A program made the position numbers and the translations under genes. Shown here one piece after another: positions 16,822 to 26,348 of a stretch of 64,000 bases of DNA (its first letter is position 1; each line of letters opens with the position of its first letter). The stretch comes from SKIA01 sp047602905. Its GTDB lineage: Archaea; Nanobdellota; Nanobdellia; Woesearchaeales; SKIA01. The stretch spans positions 1 through 64,000 of the forward strand of contig JBLKOP010000001.1 of NCBI GenBank assembly GCA_047602905.1, written 5' to 3'. The notes below the pieces were generated by a model. The model made no database searches. It worked only from the letters and a program-made list of their open reading frames with translations, and was not told where the DNA came from.

Positions 16822-18885
16822 GTGAAGGCGCCAACAACACTACTCACCAGTATATTTCTTACACTAACACTAGGTATACGTAGCGCACAAGCATACATGC
16901 CAGGAAGCAACTTATGGGAGCCAATAGGAAGATTCTTCACCATGATCTGGCCGTCGTACAGCGGTTCAACAGCGCAACTCATAGACGCACTACTCCTCTT
17001 CTTCATTATCTGCATGACCGTAGTAGAGATAGGACAAAAAACGAAACTACCAAAAGCAGCGTACTGGGGAGTAGGAATAGCACTCTGGATAGCATCAGTA
17101 GTAGCGCTACGAGGACAACTCCTCTTCACAAACCCACTATTCGCACTAACAGGATTTCTCATACTCACAATAGTATTCACCAAACTCATACAAGGAGGCT
17201 TTGAATACCTATTTGGCAAACGAGTACGATGGGCACAACTACTCGTAGCACTAGGAATATCCTTACTCGCAGCAGGAAGCGTGTTTGCAAACATACTCCA
17301 AGACGCGCAACAAGCAGTAACTAACAACTTCTTCTTAGACACACTACTCATAGCAACAACACTAGCAATACCATTTATCATCATAGGAGCAATAGCGCTC
17401 ATGAGCGCGCTATGGAAAAGAAGAGATAAGGGAGAAGGAATAACAAACTCAAAAGAACAAACCTTGTATGAAAAACTTGGCCTACAAGCAGACAGACAAG
17501 CAAAAAAAGACGCTAAGTTAGAAGAAGAACGAGTGCACGAAGAAAAACTGGATGAGTACATGAAAGCACTTGATGATAAAACTACTTCTTATGTTAATAA
17601 AATGCATGAAATGGACTCTCAAGAAGAACAAAACTTACAAGCACTTAGTTCTTACGTACAAGCACTCTTAGAAAACGCATTGCAGTTCAAAGAAACAATA
17701 ACAAGTTATGAGCGCTACCTAGGAAAATCCAAAGGAGCGTGGTATAAAACACTCAATCCAAATAATAAAGCAGAAGGAACTGCTCGAGTACTTCCTCCAG
17801 AATACTATGCAAGACTAGAAACAATCGCTGATCAATGGGCTTTACGAATGGAGGAAGTAAAGAAACGAGTAGAACAACTTGTTCCAGAAGAAGCAATAAC
17901 AAAAGATAAAGAAACACTTGAGAAATTACAAAAAGACTATGAATCACTCATTAGTGCTGAGAACAAAATAATTGGAAAACTCCTCAAATACAAAGAAGAA
18001 ATAGACGACTTACAAAAACGAGCAGATACAATAGCAAAAATAGAGATTACAGAAACCAAAGAAATGTATCCTGAGTTAAAAACTAATTTTCCAGAAACAA
18101 AAACTTCTTTTGACAGGCTCTACAAATACTGGTACGATTTCTACCAAGCAATACACAAAAAAGGAGGCTTACGTGAACAAGTAAATGAGATACACACGCC
18201 TCTTATTAAAGAAGAAGAACGCATCAATGCACAACTAACAGTACTAAAAACGCACATAACGGATTTCGAAACCAGCCATAAAAAAAGCGCTTCTATAATC
18301 GCCAAGATGAAAGTATATCCTCAACAAATAATTACTAAAATGCAAACAGCACTAAAAAGCATAAGTAGCTCGCAACTCGCAGAAGCAGTAAGTCTTCTTG
18401 GAAAATTCAAAAAAGACTTAGGTATAGAAATAGAAAACGTAAAACACAGAGAACAACTAGAAACCGAGTTTGCTCAGCAAGAACAAGAAGTAAAACAACT
18501 AGAAGAAGTATATCAAAATATGTTTCAAAATGAGCTTGATACGTTTCATGACTTATTTACTAAACTACACGGATTTATCGTGTTTGCAGAAATATTAGGA
18601 ACGGCACATAAAGAAATACAAAATATTAATGATAAAGTTACTCACGCAGGTGCTTCAAAAGAAGTAATTCTATCTAGAGTAGATACTATAACAAAAAACG
18701 TTGAGAAACAAGCAGAAGAATACTTACAAAGTATTAAATCAGCAAATATATCATCAGAAGTAACTGGTGTGATGAAAGCTGTAGAAAATCTCTCAAATGC
18801 ATTAAAACAAGACGTTCAAGAAAACATTAAGAAAAGCCAAGAACAAGCTAAAAACATAAATGACAAGCTAGGAGGAGAATCATGA
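16822..18885 (+). CDS. Large membrane coiled-coil protein, first of a pair
   Basis: A 687-residue protein with a signal peptide (about 5-25), then five transmembrane helices within about 45-210 and a cytoplasmic-sized coiled-coil region from about 215 to the end, rich in Glu/Lys/Gln. I recognise no enzyme motif. The membrane part has the same layout as the next gene (LIDALLLF here, LFDALILL there, each starting the helix set), which suggests an ancient duplication. The GTG start is the first codon after a TATA-like TTTAAATA (about 16783). It overlaps the next gene by 4 nt (ATGA), so the two proteins are made together. Confidence 0.7.
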   Translation: MKAPTTLLTSIFLTLTLGIRSAQAYMPGSNLWEPIGRFFTMIWPSYSGSTAQLIDALLLFFIICMTVVEIGQKTKLPKAAYWGVGIALWIASVVALRGQLLFTNPLFALTGFLILTIVFTKLIQGGFEYLFGKRVRWAQLLVALGISLLAAGSVFANILQDAQQAVTNNFFLDTLLIATTLAIPFIIIGAIALMSALWKRRDKGEGITNSKEQTLYEKLGLQADRQAKKDAKLEEERVHEEKLDEYMKALDDKTTSYVNKMHEMDSQEEQNLQALSSYVQALLENALQFKETITSYERYLGKSKGAWYKTLNPNNKAEGTARVLPPEYYARLETIADQWALRMEEVKKRVEQLVPEEAITKDKETLEKLQKDYESLISAENKIIGKLLKYKEEIDDLQKRADTIAKIEITETKEMYPELKTNFPETKTSFDRLYKYWYDFYQAIHKKGGLREQVNEIHTPLIKEEERINAQLTVLKTHITDFETSHKKSASIIAKMKVYPQQIITKMQTALKSISSSQLAEAVSLLGKFKKDLGIEIENVKHREQLETEFAQQEQEVKQLEEVYQNMFQNELDTFHDLFTKLHGFIVFAEILGTAHKEIQNINDKVTHAGASKEVILSRVDTITKNVEKQAEEYLQSIKSANISSEVTGVMKAVENLSNALKQDVQENIKKSQEQAKNINDKLGGES

Positions 18886-21800
18886 GCATGTGGTATAGTC
18901 CTCTTAGCTACATAGACGTAGCAGGAGTGTATCTTTCTAACCCGTATCTGTTTGACGCACTTATTCTATTAACTATTTTCTTAGGAATTAGTCAGTACGT
19001 ATTTACTAAAGACGGACATTTCGGAAAGAAAAACGGAAAACCAGTAGCCATAGCAGTATCCGTAGCGCTCACGATAAGTACTATAGTGTTCTTGTACCAG
19101 AGAGGATGGAACTTAGCAACACCAGGAGTAAGCATCATCCCGTTTACCATCATATTCATCATCTTCTACTACTTACTATACACCATACTCACAGACGTAG
19201 TAGAAGCAAACAAGCTATGCGCAGGAAGCATAGCATTCATCTTCACATACGTAGGAATAAGCAGCATGTTCGCAGACGTACTACCACAAGTAGTACTAAG
19301 ATACCCCCTTCTAGAACTCTTCATATCACTGCTCTTTCTTGTAGCAATAGGAGCGTTTCTTGCATGCATAGGAAGCATCTTTACAGGAATAAAAAATCCG
19401 TTTGGAGGAAAAGATACTAAGACAGGCGGTAACGAAGGAGACGACGAGCCACCCACAAAACACCCGCGGCTACAAGTAGTCATAGACGAGCCAGAAGGAG
19501 AATACAGCACAAACGACACAATACCTCTACGAGCAAGAATAGTAGGAGGAGACGGAACCTACAACTGGACAGCAACCATTGAAACAACACGAAGAGGACA
19601 TAGAGGAGCAGAAGCAAACCCAAAAATAGACTTTCCCAACCCAGGAGCAGGAAACCACCGAGTAGTAATCATCGTAGAAAGCGCAGGACAAAGAGAATCA
19701 GCAAGAGCAACGTTTACGGTACGAGAAGACGCGCAAGAAACAATAACGATAAGCGGAAAAGCATATATAGCAGATGAAGGACGCGCTCTAAACAGAGCAC
19801 TCATCATATTAGCAACTGTAAACGCGAGAGGAGAGAGAGTGCTTCTTGGTGAGCAAGGAAGAACACTAACTGCAACTGATGGAACCTACAGCTTTACCGT
19901 GCCCAACACACAAGCAAGATACAGCATAGTAGGTTATTGGCACAAAGATAATAAGATAACAGCAGAACCTGAACCTAGTAAACACACACACATAGGAGAA
20001 ATAGACACGAAAAGAGGATATTATTCCTTTAGTAAGTTACGAGAAAGAACAACTGATGGACAACCAATCTTTGCAACAAAAAAAGGAGAAAACATATCCA
20101 AGTTAAACCTCTCCTTTAAGCCAAAAGAACAAGAAGAAGCAACGATAAAAATAACTAGTGAAGGACTGGATAACGCACGCATAACTATTACTCCGCAAAT
20201 AAACGGACAAGACACTCACGAAACGCCAATAGACCAACAAGCACCTCCAGGAAACTACACCATAGAAGCAGAAGAAGAACGAGAAAGAAAAATGTTCTCG
20301 CACTGGACGATAAGAACAGGAGAACGAATAAACGAACGAACACTACCGGTACCCTTAGCACACAGAGACATCCTAGAACTCACTGCGCACTACACCCAAC
20401 AACAAACGATACGCGTACGCAGCGAAGACTTGGGAGGAGAAGAACTACCAAACATGCCGTTCTTGCTTAACGCCACTTCAATGAGCACACCTACAGGAGA
20501 GTTACCTATAGAAGGAGCAGAAGTTACTTTAGAAGCACAAGAAACAGACGAGTACGTCTTTAAAGAATGGAGAGGAGTAGATAGTGATAAACAAGAAAGA
20601 ACAATAACTATAGACTTTTCAAGTGATAAAACAACAAGAAACATAACTATGGTGTACGAAAAAAATTCGCCAGACCCAGTAGAAGAAGACGCTACTTCAA
20701 CAAATAAACAAAACGAGTCCAGAAACAAACCAGCAGATACAAAAAAAGAAAAAAAGCTCATTAAAGAAATAAAAAAAACTTCTAACAGGATACCGGCTAC
20801 TCGTTCCTCAGAGGATGAAAACTACCAAGAAGCACTGAAAAATGTTAATGAAGCCTTCACTGATGAAACAGTAACGCACACACCAGAAGAACAAAAACAA
20901 GCAATTGAGGTGCTTAATAACTACCCTTCATGGTCGAAACGACATAAAGAATCTCTCATTAACTTATGGGATGAGACAAAAAAACTCCTCTCAATACAAT
21001 ACGAAAAAATACTTGATACAAACGAACCAACAAACCACCTAAGCAGCCAAGCACAAGAAGCGTATAACTTACTACGACAAGGCATCATCAACTCCTTACA
21101 AAAAATCAAAACAGGAATTATTATCACAGGACTAAATGCAGAAGCACGAGCAAGAGTTCTTCTTTCATTAGCCAAGCAAGAAACACAGTTCGCTAAAGAA
21201 TCAATACCTATGATTTACAAAAAATCACATGAGCTATACGTAACGTACTTAGACAAAGAAAACATTAAGAAATCCGTTATTGACGATATAGAGCGCTTAC
21301 AAAAACAATTAGTGGATGCAAACACCCCAAAAAAATTGTTTGAAGCACTCACCACATTCAATAAGAAAATAAAAGGGATACTACAATTCGCATACAACTA
21401 TTTTTTGTTATCAGAAAAAAATATTCCTGAAGAAGAACCACATCTTCTTGAAGAAATAACGGCTAGTTCTGATGAAGAAGTTAGCCACGAAGAAAAATAC
21501 AGAAGGATACGTGAAGAAGTATCAAAGAAATATAGCTCCAGAACAACAAAAGAATCCTCAGAAGAACTCCCTGCGAAACGTTTCTCCTTGCGAAAACTTT
21601 TTTCCAGAAAGAAACAACAAGAAGTAACTACTCAAACACAAAAAGACCATAAAGAGTACACAAAACCACTCGTACGCATAACGCCAAAAGAAGGAGGAAT
21701 CCTTACCAAGCAAGAACCCTTAGATACGCGTATGCAACTAACATCCGATTTCATTACTCAAAACACGTACGACTTTGAAATAACGCGCCAAGGAGGATCA

Positions 21801-22274
21801 AAAGGAGGGTTTTACCGATACGCAATAGCTATGTACGCCACCACCAAAGACAACAAAACACATCTACTAACACAAAACCAACTACACCAACTTGGCGTAC
21901 GCTACTCAGGCCATGAAAATAGAAAGAAGAACATATCTGATGATGTACAGCCCTTATTTACTCTCGCCTACGAAGATAACACGCACGCAGCGTTCTCCTC
22001 CTTTAATGAGCTCTACGCACCTGCAGAAAGCAAGTTAGTACGCGTAACTATTGGCCACGTAGACGAACTTACGCCTCAAGACGCAAAAAACCTTGTTGAT
22101 TACTCTGGATTTGGCGTACTAAAACAAGTGCTTGGACAATACGTACAAGCGATACATATCATAGCAGAAGTGTCGTACGCGCACACAAAAACAGACAGGC
22201 CTGAAGAACTAGAAAACAAACCTGAACCAGTAGCGAGAGCACAACTAGACATTATTAATCCAAAGGACTCTTAA
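18882..22274 (+). CDS. Giant surface protein with InlB-like repeats, second of a pair
   Basis: A 1130-residue protein. Five transmembrane helices (about 24-167) are followed by an acidic linker, an Ig-like region (about 195-285), a carboxypeptidase-regulatory-like domain (about 290-375: SGKAYIADEGRALNRA...TDGTYSFTVP), and two InlB B-repeat-like domains (about 425-515 and 520-610), each with the FxxW core (MFSHWTI, VFKEWRG) and an L/M-xxHY/VYE end strand. A long Glu/Lys-rich helical region runs from 630 to 940, then a C-terminal domain with strands. Such domains are common on adhesive surface proteins. The 3' end overlaps xerA by 20 nt. Confidence 0.7.
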   Translation: MSMWYSPLSYIDVAGVYLSNPYLFDALILLTIFLGISQYVFTKDGHFGKKNGKPVAIAVSVALTISTIVFLYQRGWNLATPGVSIIPFTIIFIIFYYLLYTILTDVVEANKLCAGSIAFIFTYVGISSMFADVLPQVVLRYPLLELFISLLFLVAIGAFLACIGSIFTGIKNPFGGKDTKTGGNEGDDEPPTKHPRLQVVIDEPEGEYSTNDTIPLRARIVGGDGTYNWTATIETTRRGHRGAEANPKIDFPNPGAGNHRVVIIVESAGQRESARATFTVREDAQETITISGKAYIADEGRALNRALIILATVNARGERVLLGEQGRTLTATDGTYSFTVPNTQARYSIVGYWHKDNKITAEPEPSKHTHIGEIDTKRGYYSFSKLRERTTDGQPIFATKKGENISKLNLSFKPKEQEEATIKITSEGLDNARITITPQINGQDTHETPIDQQAPPGNYTIEAEEERERKMFSHWTIRTGERINERTLPVPLAHRDILELTAHYTQQQTIRVRSEDLGGEELPNMPFLLNATSMSTPTGELPIEGAEVTLEAQETDEYVFKEWRGVDSDKQERTITIDFSSDKTTRNITMVYEKNSPDPVEEDATSTNKQNESRNKPADTKKEKKLIKEIKKTSNRIPATRSSEDENYQEALKNVNEAFTDETVTHTPEEQKQAIEVLNNYPSWSKRHKESLINLWDETKKLLSIQYEKILDTNEPTNHLSSQAQEAYNLLRQGIINSLQKIKTGIIITGLNAEARARVLLSLAKQETQFAKESIPMIYKKSHELYVTYLDKENIKKSVIDDIERLQKQLVDANTPKKLFEALTTFNKKIKGILQFAYNYFLLSEKNIPEEEPHLLEEITASSDEEVSHEEKYRRIREEVSKKYSSRTTKESSEELPAKRFSLRKLFSRKKQQEVTTQTQKDHKEYTKPLVRITPKEGGILTKQEPLDTRMQLTSDFITQNTYDFEITRQGGSKGGFYRYAIAMYATTKDNKTHLLTQNQLHQLGVRYSGHENRKKNISDDVQPLFTLAYEDNTHAAFSSFNELYAPAESKLVRVTIGHVDELTPQDAKNLVDYSGFGVLKQVLGQYVQAIHIIAEVSYAHTKTDRPEELENKPEPVARAQLDIINPKDS

Positions 22275-23025
22275 CATCACGAATAGCATCACTAGATACG
22301 TGCGTATAAATCTGTGTTGTTTGCAAATTACTGTGTCCAAGAAGCTCTTGTATTACGCGAATATTCTCTCCTTGCTCAAGCAAGTGAGTGGCGAATGAGT
22401 GGCGAAGCATGTGCGGAGTAACGTTTTTGTCAAGACCAGCCTTTCTTGCTGCTCGAGAAACGACTGCTTGTACGTTACGCGTACTCATAGAACCATCGCC
22501 GAAGATAAAGCCTTCGCCAACGAGTTGAGAAGCTAGTTTTTTTGGAAGAACAGTAACGCGATCTTTTTGGCCCTTACCCATGCGTACCTGCAACAACCCA
22601 TCACTACCGACGTCCTCGTAGCGAAGACGAACTAATTCAGAGACGCGAAGACCACAGGCATAGAGTAACTGAATCATTAATTTACTTTGCTTACTAGAAG
22701 CAGCCTCGATAAGAGAAGCAACTTCTTGCTGACTTAAGTACTTGGGAAGGCTTTGAGGAATTTTAGGAGCGCGAACGTTGCTAAATTCTTTCTCTAAGAC
22801 TTCATTATAATAAAACAAGAGCGCAGAGCGAATAAGACCAATCGTTCTACTTGCTAACCCTTCATTAATTTTCTTTGCTAAAAAAATTTTTATATCATCC
22901 TTACTAACAGCTTCTTTCTCTAAACCAGTCTCTTCAAGAAACATCTCGTTATAGCGCAGATACGCAACTTGTGTGTGCTTAGAGAGTCCCCGTAGTGTCA
23001 TCTCAGCTTCTAACTGCTTCATCAT
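22255..23025 (-). CDS. xerA: Tyrosine recombinase XerA
   Basis: The 256-residue enzyme has the complete catalytic set: Arg127 (CGLRVSEL), Lys near 151-154 (GKGQKDR), His205 and Arg208 (HMLRHSFATH), His231 (LLGHSNL) and the nucleophile Tyr240 (QIYTHV). The N-terminal SAM-like core-binding domain covers 1-85. The length and motifs match archaeal XerA, which resolves chromosome dimers at a dif site. I looked for a dif-like 28-bp palindromic site beside the gene and did not find one. Confidence 0.93.
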   Translation of the reverse strand: MMKQLEAEMTLRGLSKHTQVAYLRYNEMFLEETGLEKEAVSKDDIKIFLAKKINEGLASRTIGLIRSALLFYYNEVLEKEFSNVRAPKIPQSLPKYLSQQEVASLIEAASSKQSKLMIQLLYACGLRVSELVRLRYEDVGSDGLLQVRMGKGQKDRVTVLPKKLASQLVGEGFIFGDGSMSTRNVQAVVSRAARKAGLDKNVTPHMLRHSFATHLLEQGENIRVIQELLGHSNLQTTQIYTHVSSDAIRDVKSPLD

Positions 23026-23116
23026 TATGCGAATGTACGTACTCGTTAATAAATTCGTTTGTTCACTACACCCACAACGAAGAAATACTTATATACTACT
23101 CTAAAATAGTTATTTA

Positions 23117-23197
23117 ATGAAGCAATATTGCAAACCTACGCATATTTCTCAAACAAAACTACGTAACACTGCGCAACTACTCGGAGAAATCTCTTAG
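23117..23197 (+). CDS. Possible 26-residue leader ORF before tmk
   Basis: ATG at 23117 opens 26 codons ending TAG two bases before the tmk ATG. A TATA (ACTTATATACT, about 23082-23092) lies about 27 nt upstream, so the predicted transcript begins at this ATG rather than at tmk. GGAG at 23183-23186, inside the small ORF, could serve as the tmk Shine-Dalgarno. The peptide has no recognisable family; its role could be only translational coupling. Confidence 0.4.
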   Translation: MKQYCKPTHISQTKLRNTAQLLGEIS

Positions 23198-23199
23198 CC

Positions 23200-23814
23200 A
23201 TGACAGGAAAACTCATTTCTTTAGAAGGAATAGACGGGTGCGGGAAAGGAACACAGATTAATCTACTCAGAAACCACCTTACTACTCAACAAATACCGCA
23301 CCACATCTTTCGAGAACCAGGAGGAACAGACATTTCTGAAAGAATAAGAAGCTTATTACTGCACGAAACAGAATACATGGACTCAGGAACAGAACTCCTC
23401 TTATTTCTTGCGGCAAGAAGACAACTCACCACAGAAAAAATACTTCCTCTCCTAGAACAAAACGAGCTCGTCATTCTAGACAGATTCTACGATAGCACAT
23501 TTGCGTACCAAGGATTCGGAAGAGGAACGGACATCAAAAACATTACTGCGCTAAACGACTTCGCAATAACAGAAAAACAAACAGACGCCACCTTCTACTT
23601 ACACGTATCGCTGGAAGCATCGTATCAGCGAACAATGCATCAAGAAAAAGATCGTATGGAGAAAGAATCAAGAAAGTTCTTTGAGCGAGTAAAAAACGGC
23701 TATGACACACTCGCAAAGATGCACCCGCAACGAATACACGTAATTGACGCAGAACGAGAGCCACAAGAAATCCATAAAGACCTCGTAAGCCGAGTAGAAG
23801 CACTCTACACATAA
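23200..23814 (+). CDS. tmk: Thymidylate kinase
   Basis: Phosphorylates dTMP to dTDP. The 204-residue protein has the P-loop GIDGCGKG (10-17), the FREPGGT motif near 37, the DRF(Y)DST motif (94-100) with YQGFGRG, and a lid region with DRMEKESRKFF. This is the complete family pattern. A second tmk is at 31729-32364 and a divergent relative follows directly downstream. The start follows a 26-codon leader ORF. Confidence 0.95.
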   Translation: MTGKLISLEGIDGCGKGTQINLLRNHLTTQQIPHHIFREPGGTDISERIRSLLLHETEYMDSGTELLLFLAARRQLTTEKILPLLEQNELVILDRFYDSTFAYQGFGRGTDIKNITALNDFAITEKQTDATFYLHVSLEASYQRTMHQEKDRMEKESRKFFERVKNGYDTLAKMHPQRIHVIDAEREPQEIHKDLVSRVEALYT

Positions 23815-23870
23815 ATCAGTTACAACACCAAACCCAAACATTCAAAAACACTTCCGTACACAAAAACGAC

Positions 23871-24578
23871 ATGCACATCATTCTTGAAGGACTAGACGGA
23901 ACAGGAAAAACAACGCTACTTAACGCGCTCTCAGAAGAACTAGAAGCAAAAAAGGTTTTTGACGTAGTAGAATTTGAGAAGATACACGACAGAAAACCCT
24001 TAGCAGTAGATGTAAACAGAGGAGTAGCGTTGCAAGAAGCAGACGTAGTGCTTGTTGCTGAACCAACGCACTCAGGAATAGGGCGCGTAATACGCAGCGA
24101 GCTAATAGGAATAACCTCTCGCGAGTACAGCCAAGAAACACTCGCGCAAGCATACGCGCTGGATAGAGAAATACTGCTAAAAACAATCGTTCTACCAGCA
24201 CTAAAACGAGGACAAACAGTCGTTCAGAGCAGAAGCTGGATAAGCAGCATAATATACCAAAAAGCTCTCAACAAAGAACTTTCTGTATCAGAACTACGAG
24301 CAATACCAGGAAACATCCTCGCAGAACAATACTTACCAACAGCAGTGATATACACACGAGTAGCTACACCAAAACAAATCCTTAAACGAATGAAAGGAAG
24401 AAACTACGACAAACACGAAAACCTAGAAGTACAAACAAAAGTCTTTGCAGCCTACGAGAGCGAATGGTTTAGAATGTACCTAGAGACTATAGGGTTGAAA
24501 TGGATAGAAGTAGACGTGAGCGGGGAAGTGCACGAAGGAGTAAAAAATTTTTTAGAAGCGTATAGAACACTTAAGTGA
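23871..24578 (+). CDS. Divergent thymidylate-kinase-like P-loop kinase
   Basis: A 235-residue protein with P-loop GLDGTGKTT (7-15), the substrate motif AEPTHSGIGRVIR near 64 (the counterpart of EPGGT), and an SRSWISSIIYQ segment in the place of DRF/YDST. The segment around KGRNYDKHE would form the lid. It is clearly in the dTMP kinase family but the DR motif is changed to SR, so the substrate may differ. It probably shares a transcript with tmk 56 nt upstream. Confidence 0.75.
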   Translation: MHIILEGLDGTGKTTLLNALSEELEAKKVFDVVEFEKIHDRKPLAVDVNRGVALQEADVVLVAEPTHSGIGRVIRSELIGITSREYSQETLAQAYALDREILLKTIVLPALKRGQTVVQSRSWISSIIYQKALNKELSVSELRAIPGNILAEQYLPTAVIYTRVATPKQILKRMKGRNYDKHENLEVQTKVFAAYESEWFRMYLETIGLKWIEVDVSGEVHEGVKNFLEAYRTLK

Positions 24579-24580
24579 AT

Positions 24581-25717
24581 TTACTTCATTTCTTTCTCAA
24601 AATAGGTTTTTTGAGGGTCACTTAGTTTATCCTCGACGACCGAGTACACTGCTCTAAATATGTGTTTGGTGGTGTTAGCAAACGCTTTTTTAGCTTCTGC
24701 ACGGTTATAATTACTTGCTCCAGTCGTTTCTAATTGTTCAAACTCGTCTACTATTCTGTTTGTGATTTCTTCAAGCTTTCGAGAATCAACTTTTACTAAA
24801 CTATCGCCTGCTCCTCTTACTGCTTGACTGCTAATAAGCACTTTTTGGTTGCCGTTTGCTCCGCTATCAATCATCCCTTTTATGTTTTGTCCGATGATTA
24901 ATCCAGAATTTGCTCTGTACATATCATTAATGTTTCCTTCTACATTACACACAATAATTTTATTAGCGTTATAAAATGCTCCAGAAGCTATCTCTCCTCC
25001 AATAACAACAATATTATCGCTGTGATGAGCAAATTCTTCGCCAATCTTTTGCATCTCAACAAAGTAATGGTTGGCGTTTTCAAGACTGTTTTTACCAATC
25101 GTTTCTTCCTTTCTAGTTAATTGCTCATAAAATTCTTTTGTAGCTTTTATACTTCCAAACGAAGAACCTTTTAATCCGTCTCTTCCTATATGTGAATCAA
25201 CAAGTGTAATCCAAAAACTATCTGGCGCAAACCCTTCTCCGTGTGTTGTTTGGTTAGCAAGATATTTTTGAACTCCTCTCCACGCGTTATTTCCGAATAC
25301 GCTTAAGTGTGCTATTATGTCAGAACTCTCTCCTCCGCCAGTATTATTTTTGGTTAGTGACTCAATAAATGTTATTGCCTTATTCGCGTAGTTTGTTTTA
25401 TCTTCTGCGTTTAATTTGATAAAGGTAGTTTGTTCCCACCCATTAAATGCGTTACTTGTTCCTGTTCCTGAAATAATTACTTTATTATTTTGTTTGCTAA
25501 GCGTGTGATCGTATGTTTGAGCAATTTCTCTTTCAGGTTGAAAAAAGTTTAGGTTATTTGAGACTACGATATCTGTTAAGTTATTGACTACTCTTTTTTT
25601 AAGCTCTCCTTCCTTAGTAGGTGCTTTTTTAGCTTGTTCATCTGCTGTTGTAGCTTCTTCAGGTATTTCCTCAGACTCCTTAAAAGATAATTTATCATCA
25701 CCTGTTTTGTTATGCAT
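24581..25717 (-). CDS. Orphan protein of unknown function
   Basis: A 378-residue soluble protein with a charged, probably disordered N-terminus (1-45) and a Gly/Asn/Ser-rich body with repeated short strands, for example IVVIGGEIASGAFYNANKII followed by SGLIIGQNIKGMIDSG, which could be a solenoid. I recognise no family. Its base usage is less A/C-skewed than its neighbours. The C-terminal quarter (from about 305) is helical. Confidence 0.55.
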   Translation of the reverse strand: MHNKTGDDKLSFKESEEIPEEATTADEQAKKAPTKEGELKKRVVNNLTDIVVSNNLNFFQPEREIAQTYDHTLSKQNNKVIISGTGTSNAFNGWEQTTFIKLNAEDKTNYANKAITFIESLTKNNTGGGESSDIIAHLSVFGNNAWRGVQKYLANQTTHGEGFAPDSFWITLVDSHIGRDGLKGSSFGSIKATKEFYEQLTRKEETIGKNSLENANHYFVEMQKIGEEFAHHSDNIVVIGGEIASGAFYNANKIIVCNVEGNINDMYRANSGLIIGQNIKGMIDSGANGNQKVLISSQAVRGAGDSLVKVDSRKLEEITNRIVDEFEQLETTGASNYNRAEAKKAFANTTKHIFRAVYSVVEDKLSDPQKTYFEKEMK

Positions 25718-25761
25718 ACTAGTAGAATATGTTTATTCTTTAAAAAGATACTGTTTAGTAA

Positions 25762-26295
25762 CTACTCTTTAAGAGTGTCTACTTGTTTTTTGAGGTTTTC
25801 TAGATACTTCTGCCAACCAGTGCCTCCTCGACGCAAAAAATAGCTGGGATGAGGAATGACGTAGTACGTACCGTCTATTAACCGCCCGCTCTCCTCTAAA
25901 ACCTTTTTTTTCTTAGGAAAAAAGAAGTTCATAGCAAAGCGACCAACCAGAACAATAATTTCAGGATCTAATATTCTTAGTTGCTCCTCCAAGAACGGCC
26001 TACACACAGCAACCTCTTCTTTGGTAGGATTACGATTCTTAGGAGGACGCGTCTTCATAACATTCGTAATATAATAGTCGTTTATGCCAGCGTAACCCAT
26101 CATCTCCTCAAGAAGAGCGCCACTACGACCAACAAAGGGCAAACCCAACTCCTCCTCCTTAGCACCAGGAGCCTCACCAATAATAACGATGCGAGAAGAC
26201 AAAGAACCACGACCAACAACTACCTGCGTACTCGGATATATCCGCGCACAAGCACTCTTCTCTAACCGACTAACCAACTCATCATACTCTCGCAT
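25762..26295 (-). CDS. Family-4 uracil-DNA glycosylase, two cluster cysteines missing
   Basis: The 177-residue protein has the UDG4 motifs GEAPGAKEEELGLPFVGRSG (motif A and substrate loop), TNVMKTRPPKNRNPTKEE and the late HPSYFLR (His loop). It would remove uracil from DNA. Family 4 enzymes use four Cys for a 4Fe-4S cluster. Here the second (Cys16) and the last (VCRPFLE) are present, but the first is Lys13 and the third, normally KCRPP, is KTRPP. The protein may have lost the cluster. Start 26295 gives the expected N-terminus. Confidence 0.88.
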   Translation of the reverse strand: MREYDELVSRLEKSACARIYPSTQVVVGRGSLSSRIVIIGEAPGAKEEELGLPFVGRSGALLEEMMGYAGINDYYITNVMKTRPPKNRNPTKEEVAVCRPFLEEQLRILDPEIIVLVGRFAMNFFFPKKKKVLEESGRLIDGTYYVIPHPSYFLRRGGTGWQKYLENLKKQVDTLKE

Positions 26296-26348
26296 ACAAG
26301 TTACAAAACAATAACTCTATAAAAACCCCCCTCCAGCAACAACTACCT

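Noticed and set aside
16767..17561. 264-codon minus frame
   Set aside because: Antisense of the large membrane gene; Ser/Cys-rich shadow composition.
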